From Polytrichum commune (taxonomy: Eukaryota; Streptophyta; Polytrichopsida; Polytrichales; Polytrichaceae), in NCBI GenBank assembly GCA_950295325.1, contig OX485808.1, forward strand, positions 42,240,527 to 42,304,526: 64,000 nucleotides of DNA. Direction: 5' to 3'. The notes beneath the pieces are model-generated. The model was not told the DNA's origin, made no database searches, and saw nothing but the letters and a program-made list of their open reading frames with translations. This document shows, piece after piece, positions 26,875-39,000 of this stretch. A program made the position numbers and the translations under genes. Within the stretch, counting starts at the first letter, position 1, and each line of letters starts with the position of its first letter.

Positions 26875-27130
26875 TACACTAAAGAGTCCTATTAGTGTGG
26901 GTCGCACTAATTTTCTAGTCACGGTGGAATTCATGTGGGTGCAAGACCTTGAGTCTTCTCCTAGGTTTTCATAAAGACTTCTGACCAACACATTGAATAT
27001 TAAAAATATAGAACAAAAGTAGCACAAAATAAAATAATCACCTAAATTTATTTTTTTAGAAAACAATTATTATGGCCCACACTAATTTCCTAGTAAAAAT
27101 GAAGTGTGGGTTGAAAATTAATGTCCCCCA
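26875..27130. mobile_element. CACTA-end MITE-like element, right end unclear
   Basis: It starts 'tacactaaagagtcctatta' then 'gtgtggg', the same terminus as at 9663 and 1411. The interior parallels the 9663 copy ('ctagtcacggtggaa', 'ataaaataaaataatcacct'). The right terminus is not obvious, so the end is approximate. Confidence 0.5.
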
Positions 27131-27306
27131 CTTTAATTCTCATTATGAAAATTAACCTGAGCTCTAGAAAATAACTCTAGCCCACAAGAATAGGAAACAC
27201 GTTATTCAATATTTTGAGAGAGTGGGATCCTCTCATAATAATATTGGCCATTTGGACACCTAAAAGTCATGTTAGGTTGGTAAATACTAGATTATACTTC
27301 AGACGT

Positions 27307-28029
27307 GTAGTTTCCATTAAAATGAGAGTATGTTAAGCTACTCATTTAGGTTGAGTCGACCTAAATGAGGACAATATTTTGTTAATTTAGATTGAGTCGA
27401 CCTAAATGAGGACATTATGTTGTAAATTTAAGTTGAGTCGACCTAAATGAGGACAATATTTTGTCAATTTAGGTTGAGTCGACCTAAATGAGAACATTAT
27501 GTTGTCAATTTAGGTTGAGTCGACCTAAATGAGGACAATATTTTGTCAATTTAGGTTGAGTCGACCTAAATGAGGACATTATGTTGTCAATTTAGGTTGA
27601 GTCGACCTAAATGAGGACATTATGTTGTCAATTTAGGTTGAGTCGACCTAAATGAGGACATTATGTTGTCAATTTAAGTTGAGTCAACCTAAATGAGGAC
27701 ATTATGTTGTCAATTTAAGTTGAGTCAACCTAAATGAGGACATTATGTTGTCAAGTTAGGTTGAGTCGACCTAAATGAGGATAATATTTTGTCAATTTAA
27801 GTTAAGTCGACCTAAATGAGGACATTATGTTGTCAATTTGGGTTGAGTCGACCTAAATGAGGACATTATGTTGTCAATTTAGGTTGAGTCGACCTAAATG
27901 AGGACAATTATGTTAGTCAATTTAGGTTGAGTCGACCTAAATGAGGACAATATGTTGTCAATTTACGTTGAGTCGACCTAAATGAGTCGATTTCCCAGCT
28001 TATCATACTCTCATTTTAATGGAAACTAC
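27307..28029. mobile_element. TIR-bounded element, 723 bp, filled by a minisatellite
   Basis: A 33-bp near-perfect inverted pair bounds the element: 'gtagtttccattaaaatgag' then 'agtatgttaagct' at 27307-27339, and its complement at 27997-28029 with one mismatch. Nearly all the DNA between is the 41-bp array. There is no coding frame. A target duplication is not obvious. This is probably a non-autonomous transposon whose interior expanded, though it could also be a foldback-type structure. Confidence 0.75.
27345..27986. repeat. 41-bp minisatellite, 15 full units plus one partial
   Basis: Fourteen of the fifteen full units are 41 bp and one (near 27880) is 43 bp. Each unit has an imperfect palindrome, atttaggt-tgagtcg-acctaaat, around a SalI-type GTCGAC core, followed by 'gaggacattatgttgtca'. 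Two unit types alternate in the left part (acattatgttg against acaatattttg). Two units carry GAGTCAAC in place of GAGTCGAC. Confidence 0.95.
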
Positions 28030-29098
28030 GGCGGAATTTACGGCGGAAAATCAAATGTTATTTTTTTACTTGTTCTCTACAACTTCCAGTGGTTTTCATT
28101 TCATTCTTGGATTAATAGTTTGCTTTATGTACTCTCAATTCACTGGAAAACTCTCATTTTAATGAATATTGTGTTAGGACTATTTAACTAGTTTAGTTCT
28201 TGAAATTTTGATATTGATTTTCATTCTTCATGTCTAACTCTGCATATTACAATCTTTTTCTATGTCATATCAGTGTTATATTCATGTCATCAGTTACATC
28301 ACGTAATTTTTCACTCATACGTGTATCGTGTACCTAGCAAGTCTATTTGTCAGATTCTCTTGTTTGTTTCAAGGATTGCATTTGAAGTTACTTGTTCAAA
28401 TGTATGTGTATGATGGCGCAACAATGTGGAGTTAACTTATGAATTGGCCTTATTTGTCATCCACAAATAGTTTAAGTTCCCAAGCACTAAATTATTTGTG
28501 AGAGTGAGACAACTTTGGCCATAGGATTGGATCAAAATTTGTTCCAATTCACAAGGGGCTAAAATTAGGAATGAAATTATGTGAAAAGTCACAGAAAACC
28601 TCAAGTGGAAATTCTTTTACTTTATTAAATGATCACATATGCCCTCCCAATTGTGATGTTGACCATTAACTTCAAAAGGGTTTTTCTATTAAAAAAAAAT
28701 GGTACACAAATCTATACAATCGTTGCTTAGAATGAAGCTTACAATAATGTACTAGGTATCAAATGAAAATATCTCATAATTAGATTTTTGAGCATAATTT
28801 TGTTATACATAAAAGTATTAAAAATTGTCAAAAAATCAACATTTTATCACTTTAGCTCATTTTCATGGGGCTCACTTTGTATGACATAGTGTTTACTTTC
28901 CTTGGAATTTATTACACATTATAAGATGTCCAAATCTCCTGAAAGTAACCCTACTAAACTTGTCACAATTGTTTTTTGTAAATAAATGTCTGCCTTGAGG
29001 ATGAAATTTGTTTAGTGGTGGAAATGGCGAATCATCCACCAATTCAAGATGGTGATTGGTCATAGCCAATCAACTCATGAACAAAATTCAAAATTTAT
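28030..29098. other. Intergenic, nothing recognised
   Basis: AT-rich with no exon chain. A second 'ctctcattttaatg' word at 28149 echoes the element terminus at 28008. Confidence 0.4.
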
Positions 29099-29350
29099 GG
29101 ATGAAATCGCTCTTCTATGGATGAAAATTGGAATAAATTCTGATAACCCTTCTACTCTTGAATGAATGATTGGTTCTGGACTGAATAACCGACAACAGGA
29201 AACTAGATGAATAGCCACGGGTATCAATTCAAGGAAGTGGATGACTCGCCACTCAGACAATATCTGGGAACTATGGATGATATCACGCCTTCATGGATGA
29301 AAACTGTGACAAGTTCGGATAACCCTTCCTGGATGAGCAATCGGTGATGG
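29099..29350 (+). repeat. Two-copy diverged repeat
   Basis: Copies near 29099-29190 and 29277-29350 share 'gatgaaatc.c.ctt', 'tatggatgaaaa' and 'gataacccttc'. It directly precedes the threefold repeat upstream of the GDSL gene. Confidence 0.5.
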
Positions 29351-29448
29351 CTCCCTTTGCGGTGAAGTTTGTCTACACCACATTACTAGTTACGTTTGAA
29401 TTGGAAACCACAGTCGTCAGCGATGGTGGAGTCACTGGTGGCCTTTTA

Positions 29449-30085
29449 GGATGACAGCGGTAAGTTCCAAACAGATTGACCAGCGATGGATTTCTACGCT
29501 ATGCCTCTTTGTCTCCTGCATCGGTAAGTCGCAGCATTTGTATGATACAATATTGGCTCTGGCTTTGCGGACTTTCATCAGATCGAGTGCCGTTTCCATT
29601 ACGCAATTAACGAAGCAAACCATTACCTGTGAAATCTGTCTACACAACATTACAAGTTATGCATTCGAATCACTACTCGACGGCGATGCTGGGTGCCTTA
29701 GAGGATGACAGCGCCCCCAAACAAATTGACCAGCGATGGATCTCTACGCTACACCTCTTTTGTCTCTTGCATCGCTAAGTCGCAGCATTTATATAATACA
29801 ATCCTGGCTCTGGCTTTGCGGACATTCCTCAGAGTGCCGTTTCCATTACGCAATCAAAGGCGCAGCTCAAGACGGAAACTAATTACACGTCTGTAGTAAC
29901 ACAGGTGTACAAGTTTTGCATTCAAAAAGAGCTACCAAGGTTACCCAGCGATGGATCTCAATGCCATACCTCCGTTGTCTCTTGCATCGCTAACTGTATC
30001 GCATCATTTTGTATAATCAAGTCATGGCTGGCTTTGCGGACATTCATCAGAGTGTCGTTTCCGCTACGCAATTTCCCGCAGAAAA
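29449..30085 (+). repeat. Threefold tandem repeat of about 240 bp upstream of the GDSL gene
   Basis: Units start near 29449, 29703 and 29937. They share 'accagcgatggatctctacg', 'ttgtctcttgcatcgctaag', 'tcgcagcattt', 'ctggctttgcggacattc' and 'gccgtttccattacgcaat'. The third unit is the most diverged. No frame is conserved through all three, so coding is unlikely. Confidence 0.8.
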
Positions 30086-30961
30086 CGGAATCACACCATT
30101 ACTATGGGAGCTCAGTAGCGGCTCTGCGTCGACATGCATCGAACGTCAACGCCTGTCAAGCATTAACAGCTGCGATGATCGATTCCTTGCTGCAATTGCC
30201 TGCAGGGACGGCAGGAACTTACACGAGAATTTAGTCGATGCAGTGTGGGACCGAGAGCCATGGATTTCGTTTCTTGCAAAACTAATGCAGGCGTTATGGT
30301 GGACATGGCAAGCAATCGGAGTGAGGATAAATGTGAGTGTGTACTGGATGCGATTCAAAGCTTGATTTTCGGACGGGCAGATATCGATCGTGCAGAAGGT
30401 GCTAGAAGATTATCTTGTGAATTGGTCTGAGCGAGCTCATTGTCTGTCTCTTCAGATGCTTATATTTAAGGTATCCGGCCCTATAACGGAAACATCCAAC
30501 TCCACATACACGTCAAATAGAATCGCGAATTGTCTAATCTGGCTAGCAATTGTGAATCATGGAGATTGTCGTTTCGAATGTGTTATAAGAGGTGAAAGTG
30601 AAGATTCTTCTAAATTCTCTTTAAACGATCACATAGACAGTTCAGAATCTTGATGAGTGTTGTCCTTATTCTAAGCACACAGTTTAATCTCATCGTAAGA
30701 CATGTGTTTTTGGTGTCCGTTCATAACTACAAGCCTTGCCATATACCACTCCAAAGACTAGTGTTCGATTAAGGTCTGCATTCCTTAATTAGGCCGAATC
30801 CGAAAGTGCACGAGAAATAGGTAGCCACTGTGATATACATCAACCTGAAGGTCTCTGATGCATAGATTCTGTTCATGTTGAACTAGGGATAACTGTCGGA
30901 GGTACAAGATTGGCCCTCTCTAGGCACGCTCACATAGTAAGCTAGAACGTGAAATTATAAG

Positions 30962-33900
30962 ATGACAAGTGTCGCGGGTGTGAGTAAATGTCTTCAATAT
31001 GTGAGGCCATACATGATCATCGTCACAGTACTCCTTGCTGCTTTATCGGCGTTAATATTTGGGATAGCCCCGATATCGAGTCAAGAAGCATCAAAACCAC
31101 TTGTCCCTGCGCTTTTCATCTTCGGAGACTCACTTGCCGACCCTGGTAATAACAATCACCTCGCTTCTCTGGCCAAAGCAAACTTTCCACCATATGGAAA
31201 TCATTTTGACACTCAGAAACCGACAGGAAGGTTCTGCAACGGACGCACTGCTCTTGATGTCTTAGGTGAGTAATTAATTTGCATCACCATCGGACTCGGA
31301 ATCTAATTGATTGATGTTCTCGAGTTATGAATATAGGATGTCTGATCGCTTATACGTAGTTCGTCATTCACTTCCAACTTTATCGTGTATTGGAATCAGT
31401 TTAGGAAAGAATATGGAGGGAAGGGAGGGACGATGTTGTATCTGAGTTCTGCATCATTCTGACTTGGTGTTCCTATGACCATATTCGGTGTAGCTCGTAG
31501 ATGCAAAAGAAGTAAAGAAACCTCAATATTCCTCTAGCTTTTACTGAATAGTGAGGATGTGTTTACGGCAGTACTTCACTCTTAATATAATGACTTGTGC
31601 ATACTCCATAATGTGAAGAATTTGTGGCTTGCAGCATCCATAATAGGTTTGCCCCTGGTGCCGCCGTTCTTGGATCCCGCAACGAAGGGGACAAAAGTGC
31701 TGCAAGGAGTAAATTATGCATCGGCTGGTTCGGGAATTCTGAATAGCACCGGAGAATTCTTTGTAAGTACATTATTCTGGCTAATAAGCCTCTCTTTATC
31801 TCATGGAAGATTCACATCGTGTACATATATTTCTCCATTTTGACTGTTTTTTGCATTTCTGTGGGCCGTGCTCACGACAAATCTCTTCCTCTCACAGGGG
31901 CAGTTAATCACAACTTCAAAGCAGCTGGAGTACTTTCGAGATCAAACTCTACCTGAAATCTATGAACTGTTGGGGGAAGAGGCCGCGGATAAACTTATCC
32001 ACGAGTCAGTGTATTACTTAATTTCTGGAAGCAATGATTTTGTAAACGGTTACTACTTCTATATCCCGACCTCTCCACCGGAGATGTCGATTGACGACTT
32101 TATTCAGCTTGTCGTGGACACTTTATCTCAGCAACTAAAGGTACTGGCCTGCCATTTGATTTCGCCTTCCTACAGGTCTTGCGGTTCCCATTCTTTCCAG
32201 TATAATCAAAACTTTGTCGTGTAAGCAGTCAGAGGCTCTATCAGATCCAAATAGAATACAATTTGAACCTGAGGGACAATGTCATAAGCACTTCACCGAA
32301 AGAGAGAAGAAATTGGATAAGACACCAATGCAAACATCTGTTTTTTTGGTCTGTTTTCAAGAGCATTCCTCAATGTGCAGAGACGTCAAGCTTAGCAATG
32401 CTTGCCTCCTTTGCCTAAACAGATAACCTCCAAATAATCCACTCAAAGCCAACGAATCTGAAATAACACCCTTAATGTCTGAACTCGATTCCTCCTCTTA
32501 TAAGGTTCAACTTTGTTCGCCTTTCAGTTTTTGTACAATTTGGGAGCGCGCAAAGCGGGTGCTGCTGGACTGCCACCTTTGGGTTGCTGTCCTTCACAAA
32601 TCACAAGGTATAACTTGACGTCCAAGGGCTGCGTTGGTTTTCTAAACGAGGTCGGCAGCCAATATAACATAGCACTTCGAAAAATGCTCTCGGATTTGAG
32701 AGCGGAGCTGCCTGATTTCAATGTAATTTACAACAACATCTATGACCCTCTTGCCGATGCCATAAATAATCCAACCAAATACGGTGCGTGATCCAAAGCT
32801 CTATACCTAAGTACTTACATTTATGTATTACATAGGAGTACCGAATCAATTGATGGAACCATTGTGGGGCAATCGCGTAACTCTTATTTCCCTTGCACTT
32901 ATCTATCGGTCAGCGGCCACTGTCATGTACACAAGTGCACTTGATGTTTGATCGAAAGGAAAAAAAATATAACAAAACAAAAACAAACAAAAAACTGTGG
33001 GATTCTGTCAAGATAATTGACAGGATATGGTTAGGCCTCCTCACAAACGAAACAATGTAACAGTTGACCATCTTCTATCTTTCGTCCTTCAGTAAATTGC
33101 TTCTCAAGAATTTCTCAATACTGAAGCTTTAATTGAATCGGGAAACAACTCTTATGACCAAAGTATAGTCTAAGTCAGAGTTACAGCTAAGTATTCCATG
33201 ATATATTTGTGACCCAACCCCTAAGAATAATGCATTCTGAATTGAGGCAGTCAATCCGAACTTCCTTGTGCACAATTTCCGAGCATGAAAAATTTAACAC
33301 CAGAATATTAACCCCTAAGTTACGAGAAGGTCTAAAGTGAGCCTCGACATTTTTCTCAAGCTGGATATCACTTTTGTGTTTGAATTTCACCGATGTTGTC
33401 TTTGTTCTGGATTTGTATGCCTAATGGAATTACACATAGTTTAAGTTTGAGAACCCTATGTCATGTACCCAGAATTTTCAAACTCGATCTCCTTAATGAT
33501 ACATCATTTTTCTTTTGTTCCAAATTTATGATGAGGAAAGTACCAATCTTCTTGACATGATGATTTTTGTCAGATTCAAGCATGTTAGGCAACTACCATT
33601 TCTGACCATTCGAACCAAAGTACAAGTGATTCCAATATAGACTTGGAGTGAAAATGCTTTCAAAATAACTTGTGTAGATCGATGAGAATGCTCCTTGTTC
33701 GAACCACACAATTTATTACAAATATAATCCAGGAATCATCCTTCAGAGCTTAATTTGGTCACCTTCAAATTACTAGGTCTTCAAAACCTACTTTATGATA
33801 ACATCTTTTATTTGAGATGTGGGGTCAACACCCAATCAACTTTGGGGTTGTTACTCGGTCTAAATTCACTTACGGCTCCTGACCTAATCGGAATTTTTTC

Positions 33901-34150
33901 ATCTGATGCGTCACATGTACCAGGTTTCAAAATCGAGCATGCCGCATGCTGTGGAGTGGGTGAACTGAGCGGCAAGTTCTTGTGCCTGCCGTATTCTAAA
34001 CCTTGTGATAACCCCGACGATCACATTTTCTGGGACTATTACCATCCAACCGACAAGATGTACAAGCACATGCTAGAAACTCTTTACTACAATGGTCCAC
34101 CGTACAGCGAACCCTACAGTGGCCAACATTTGATCGAGATGCAGATATGA
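30962..34150 (+). CDS. GDSL esterase/lipase, secreted, 385 aa
   Basis: This is an SGNH-hydrolase of the plant GDSL family, likely acting on ester bonds in lipids or wall/cuticle components outside the cell. The substrate cannot be told from sequence. Five exons join in phase: 30962-31265, 31635-31762, 31898-32140, 32528-32783 and 33924-34150. An N-terminal hydrophobic stretch at about residues 17-36 fits a signal peptide or anchor. Block I is FGDSLADPGNNN with Ser57, block II has Gly133 in YASAGSG, block III is SGSNDF with Asn190, and block V is WDYYHPT with Asp348 and His351. The catalytic set is therefore complete. Five exons is the usual layout for this family. Length fits the family range of about 350-390. 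Intron 4 (1,140 bp) is the longest. Confidence 0.93.
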
Positions 34151-34715
34151 GACTGTCACTGCCAGTGGCTCCTCAACTTCTCCTTAATTGATTTCACTTT
34201 CTGAAATGGAGATCTTAACTGAATGGAGAGCGCTATTTACTTTACAGGCCCTGAAATGGTATCAGTAACTCGATATCATGATCGCTCACCACAACTTGTG
34301 GTAATCTGAAGCTGCATTATTTGAGTCCTGATGGATTTTCCTGAAGATGGAGGCATGTCCCATTTTCTAAAGTGCTTTCAAAATGTAGAGTCCTTAAATG
34401 TAAAGATGTTCTTCGATGTAAAGTCCTTGCGAAAATGTCATTCCATGGCCTCATGATTTATTTGGATTAATTTGCTGATTCCTTAAGCAACTTTACTTTC
34501 ACGTTAGACTGTAACGGAAGGCCGGATTCTGCCAGTTTGGATTCGGCCAGTGCTCTGTCAATAGACATTTCTTTTTGTCAAATGTAAATTGCATCATCAT
34601 GAGTTAAACAAATCAATCAATTGCATGATTGTATTGAAATGACCTTGGCAACAACTCGCCGCGAGAGTGTCTCCAAATTTCGCATCGTGATTAGAATTAA
34701 CATTTTTCCTTGATT
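34151..34715 (+). other. 3' flank of the GDSL gene
   Basis: Probably 3' untranslated sequence then spacer. No second gene is seen. Confidence 0.35.
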
Positions 34716-34860
34716 GTGTTAGACCCAGGTATCGATAAGAGTATGTGTGTCGGTATAGGATACCCAGTCGGGGATGATATCATATCCTTCAATACCATCA
34801 ATGTGGATATTCACTTGATATTTGCACATATACCATTGCAATATTTTATGGTATCAGGGC
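34716..34860 (+). mobile_element. Possible LTR-retroelement remnant (LTR end plus primer-binding site)
   Basis: A 'tggtatcagggc' at 34849-34860 resembles the initiator-Met tRNA primer-binding site TGGTATCAGAGC of plant Copia and TRIM elements. It follows about 130 bp starting 'tgttagaccc', as short LTRs often do. No second LTR, gag or pol was found. This may be chance. Confidence 0.2.
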
Positions 34861-35754
34861 ACAAGCATGGTCAAGTACCTCGGGGAGGTGATTATCGGAA
34901 TTTTAGAAACCACGTGAGATTAAAAATAAGGTCAATTTAATTCGTTGAGGGTAAATTTTATAAATTCGTTAGATCTACCATAGCATTGGAAATATGTCCC
35001 CTACATGATTATATGTAAAATAGGGTGGTGAATAATTCCTCCATTTTAGTAATCAGTGGAAGAAAAAAAATAGGGTCATAGATATTGGATCCCCCCAAAT
35101 GTGTGTAGTAGGATCAATAGAATAATTATGGAATTGACTGCTTGAATATATATTATGTACTAAATTCTATCCAAATTTGAATGAAACGCGTTAGTATGGT
35201 AGGAAATGTTATGGATTTTATTGGGGGAAGGAATGTTGTGACTTCTCAATAGCCCTTGGGCTTGCTTAGGATTTGGGCAAGCACAGTGGCGTGAAGGCGG
35301 TGAAGCGTTCAGGTAGGAGGTCTTGCGTTGGTAAAGCATGAAACAGTGAAGCAGCACAAAGGCGGTAGGTAAGACACATTTTTTGGAGCTTTCTTCTTTG
35401 CTTCATGGCATTCACACAGGGTGTTTCACGAGAGCCGCAGATTTGGCTTGCTCCGCTCTCATGTGGTAAGAGTCGATTTCAAACTCCAACTCCTTGATTT
35501 TCCCCTTCCACTAACCGTTTTTCAACGACATACTATTGATTTCCGACACCCTCCTAAATGTGAGATATAGAAAGATGAAGAGTTACAAGACTTGAATGTG
35601 AGTGTAGAAAGATGAGATGTTGATGATTACATCAATGCTTTATTTTCTACAAAATGAATGTTGTTGGGTCTTGGGATGGATTGTGGAGTATATTTTATGC
35701 AGAGAAATACGACAACTATCTCATCTATAATTAAATCAAATATTTGGTGTGCTA

Positions 35755-36071
35755 CTCCCTCTGTTTCACAATAAAACCATGGTTTCTGCATAAACTCCGT
35801 GCCAGAATAAAACCATGGTTTTGTTATTACCACTACTCATGCCTATCATTCACGGCTAACAATGGCAGTGCAGCTGGGCCTACTAATAAATATGGTATAT
35901 TTATCTAAGAAGCTACAGTAGCCTCGGTAAATACTGTATACTCCGTGCCAGCTTGCTAATTTTCGGCAGCTCCCAATTTTGGTTAAAAAACGCATTGTGG
36001 TTCAAAGTTGGTCACTGTTCTTAATCCCGCACTGAAATAGAAACCACGGTTTTATTTTGAAACAGAGGGAG
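35755..36071. mobile_element. Stowaway-like (Tc1/mariner) MITE, 317 bp
   Basis: The terminal inverted repeats are CTCCCTCTGTTTCA at the left and its exact complement at the right. Similarity continues inward ('caataaaaccatggttt' against 'aaaccacggttttatttt'). Both ends are flanked by TA (35753-35754 and 36072-36073), the Tc1/mariner target duplication. The terminus closely matches the CTCCCTCCGT type known from Stowaway MITEs. There is no coding frame. Confidence 0.88.
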
Positions 36072-39000
36072 TACAACATTTGGCAACCTCATCATGGTAG
36101 ACTCAGAGGATTGCGCTTTGCATTGGAGGAAGACGTGGTGAAGTGATGGAGACTTTGAAGGTTGTCCGCCTCATGCCAACAATTAGTTTTAATTATTCTT
36201 CATCATTGGTTTTAAATCTCTCGAATAATTTTTAGTCTAATCATGACATTGTAGAGGATATTGACATCTACCTTAACATGTATTGGAGGGTGCATAATTA
36301 TATCCTAACCCTTTACATTGTAAATATTTGGTACAAGGTTGAATGTGTTTGTGAACACAATTAATGTAAATGTTTTCAATTTTTGTATTTAGCATTTTTT
36401 TTCATTTGAATGCAATCTTTTATTTTTGGAGTAGTTAGTTGTGCAAAATGTCAAATCTTGTGACAATTGATTGTATTTCTTGTTTTTTTTCTATCCGTGT
36501 TTAGAACTTGTCTATGTTAGCTGGTACATTTTGTTATCTCCATGTTGATTGGTAACCTTTTAACTAGTATCCAAGTGCTATTGGTTGTGTCTTAAATGGC
36601 ACATTGAATGGTTTAGCATTAGTATCTCTAATTGAAACCGATTGAATGACAAGATGAATGATATGAAACATTTGTTGCTCACATAGTTGATTTTGCAATG
36701 CTATAGTATTCCGTTCATTATTTGATACTTGTACGATTTATGAAAAAAATATGGTGCCAAAAATTAACCTCTCTAAACAATAACAAATAAATATAGGGTG
36801 CTAAAAAAAGTCAAAGTAGCTTTATATCTACAAATAGGGAGGGAAAAAATATTGAAAGGTGGATAAATATCCCCCCATTAAATACCCCATTATCGCACAT
36901 GGTTACAAAATGTAATGGAGGTGTGATCCCCCCAAGTCAAGTACACAATTTCATTACCGTGCATAAATTTAAGTGAAAGTGATTCAAAAGTATATAACTT
37001 TGAGGGGAAAAATCATAAACATTTGAAAAACACATTGATCTACAAAGCCAAGCAATTTATGTTGACAAAGAAAATTTCAAGAAAAGTCTACATATTCTAG
37101 AAGACAATGAAAGTAGTGTGCAAGTAGGTATATTAAATACATAATCTAAAATTAGTTTAAATATGATAAAGTTATATTTAATTGATATTTCTCTATAAAC
37201 TTTTGTAATGGTGCCCTCAAGTTATAATAAATTCAAGGAATATAGGGGGAATATTCCAACTTCAAAATATTTAATGTCATGAAATCTACGTCCAAAATCA
37301 GATTTAGCCATTATCTTCTCAACAATACTTTTAATGATAAGTTTTGAAGATCTTATCTTGATATTCTATATTTGAGTACCTAACAAAACAATAAAGGGTA
37401 TAATGAAAACACATCCAATTTACACAACATTGTGTTACTACTTTTAGGCATTTGACCAAAAAGTTTATGGTTTTAGTATATTGGAGCATTTTGTTTTGTA
37501 TACTTGACCATACTTGCTCTCATCATTTATTTATCTTCACATGTGCATTCATGATTATTTTTGATATCATGATCTCATTGATTTGTCGGGTATCAAATTA
37601 TAAGTTCACCCATTGGTATGTCAATCCCATCCACTTTGGGTTTGCATAATGTATGCCAAAATTCCACTAGAAACATGTGTGAGATTAAAAATAGGATCTT
37701 ATTTAGAATTCTATAATTAATAGAAAATATAGGATATTGAAATTAAATTTGAGAATATAATAGGTAAAATATGAGAATATTTGTATAATATGCGAACTAT
37801 CCCATGAAAATGCACATTACTTCATATCCAAGGTGCATCTACACTTGATTTATGTATACACATGCGAAAACCCCCTATTTAATTTTGGTGGGGGGGGTAA
37901 TTTACCTTCTTTTGTTGAATATTTTCCACCTCATAAGTAGCTAAATTTCTATTAAAACGTATTTTCTAATATCCTATCCTTTTATATAAATTCCAGAGTT
38001 GCATAATTATAATCACCCTATGTTATTTACAAGTAGTAGAAATTTTGTGTGAACAATTTACACATACATTACGCATACAATACACTATACATACAAGCCC
38101 ATGCAAGCAAGCGCTCAGTCAAGAAAGACTGCAGCGGCCAGCTAGAGGAGAAAACAGAAACCTAAGGATGGAAATGAAAAGCTAAGCTCAACAACCCCCT
38201 TTCAAAACCCTCATATTGGCTCTTCTGTTCTTGTTTAATGCCTAATACTACCCTAATACCCTACAAATAATTCCTACTACCCTAGTACCTTGCATATGGT
38301 TCTTGAACCCCCTAGAAAACCCTAAATAAGCTAGCCAACCCTTCCATCACCAAATGACAATACTTTTCATCCAAAGGTGACCGTTTTAACAAATCCATTC
38401 ACATGTTCACATACATTTCGCCTATTTCGTATCCAATGCCATTAATGGCAGATGATTTCTGTTGAACCTATAAATAAATAAATTTATATATGCTACTTTA
38501 CATCTAAATTAGAAAAAAAATCCACATCTTAAACCACACTATACATTATATATGATTCCCAAATTCACATTTAAAAGATGCTATTGTATATCTAGAAAAA
38601 CGTAGAAATTATGTGTTTTGAATCAAATCCACCCTACATTTTCTCGCACGTGGTTTTCTACATTCTCACCAGTGCCCGCCCCTAGACTTCATACATCCCC
38701 ACCACCCCCCCCCCCCCCGGTGTTGTGCATGCCCTACTCATCCTCTCAGCCTCCCCAAAAAATCATTTTCATTGACCTTGCTACGAGGCTTCAACATTAT
38801 CATGCTCCATTGCCATTTTTGGGTTAGTTTTCACCCTTCTTTTATAATAAACAACCATATAGAGCTCATGAATATGCATATATCAAATTCCTATAGACTT
38901 TGGATTTTAATATAGGTCAACTAAAAAATGACCTTAGTTTATTTGAGACGATGTTTTGAAATCAAAGATTTCAACATTAGGGCCATTGTACGCTTATTTA

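Noticed and set aside
38705-38718. Run of 14 C bases
   Set aside because: Simple homopolymer. Its length may be a sequencing artefact, and no function is inferred.
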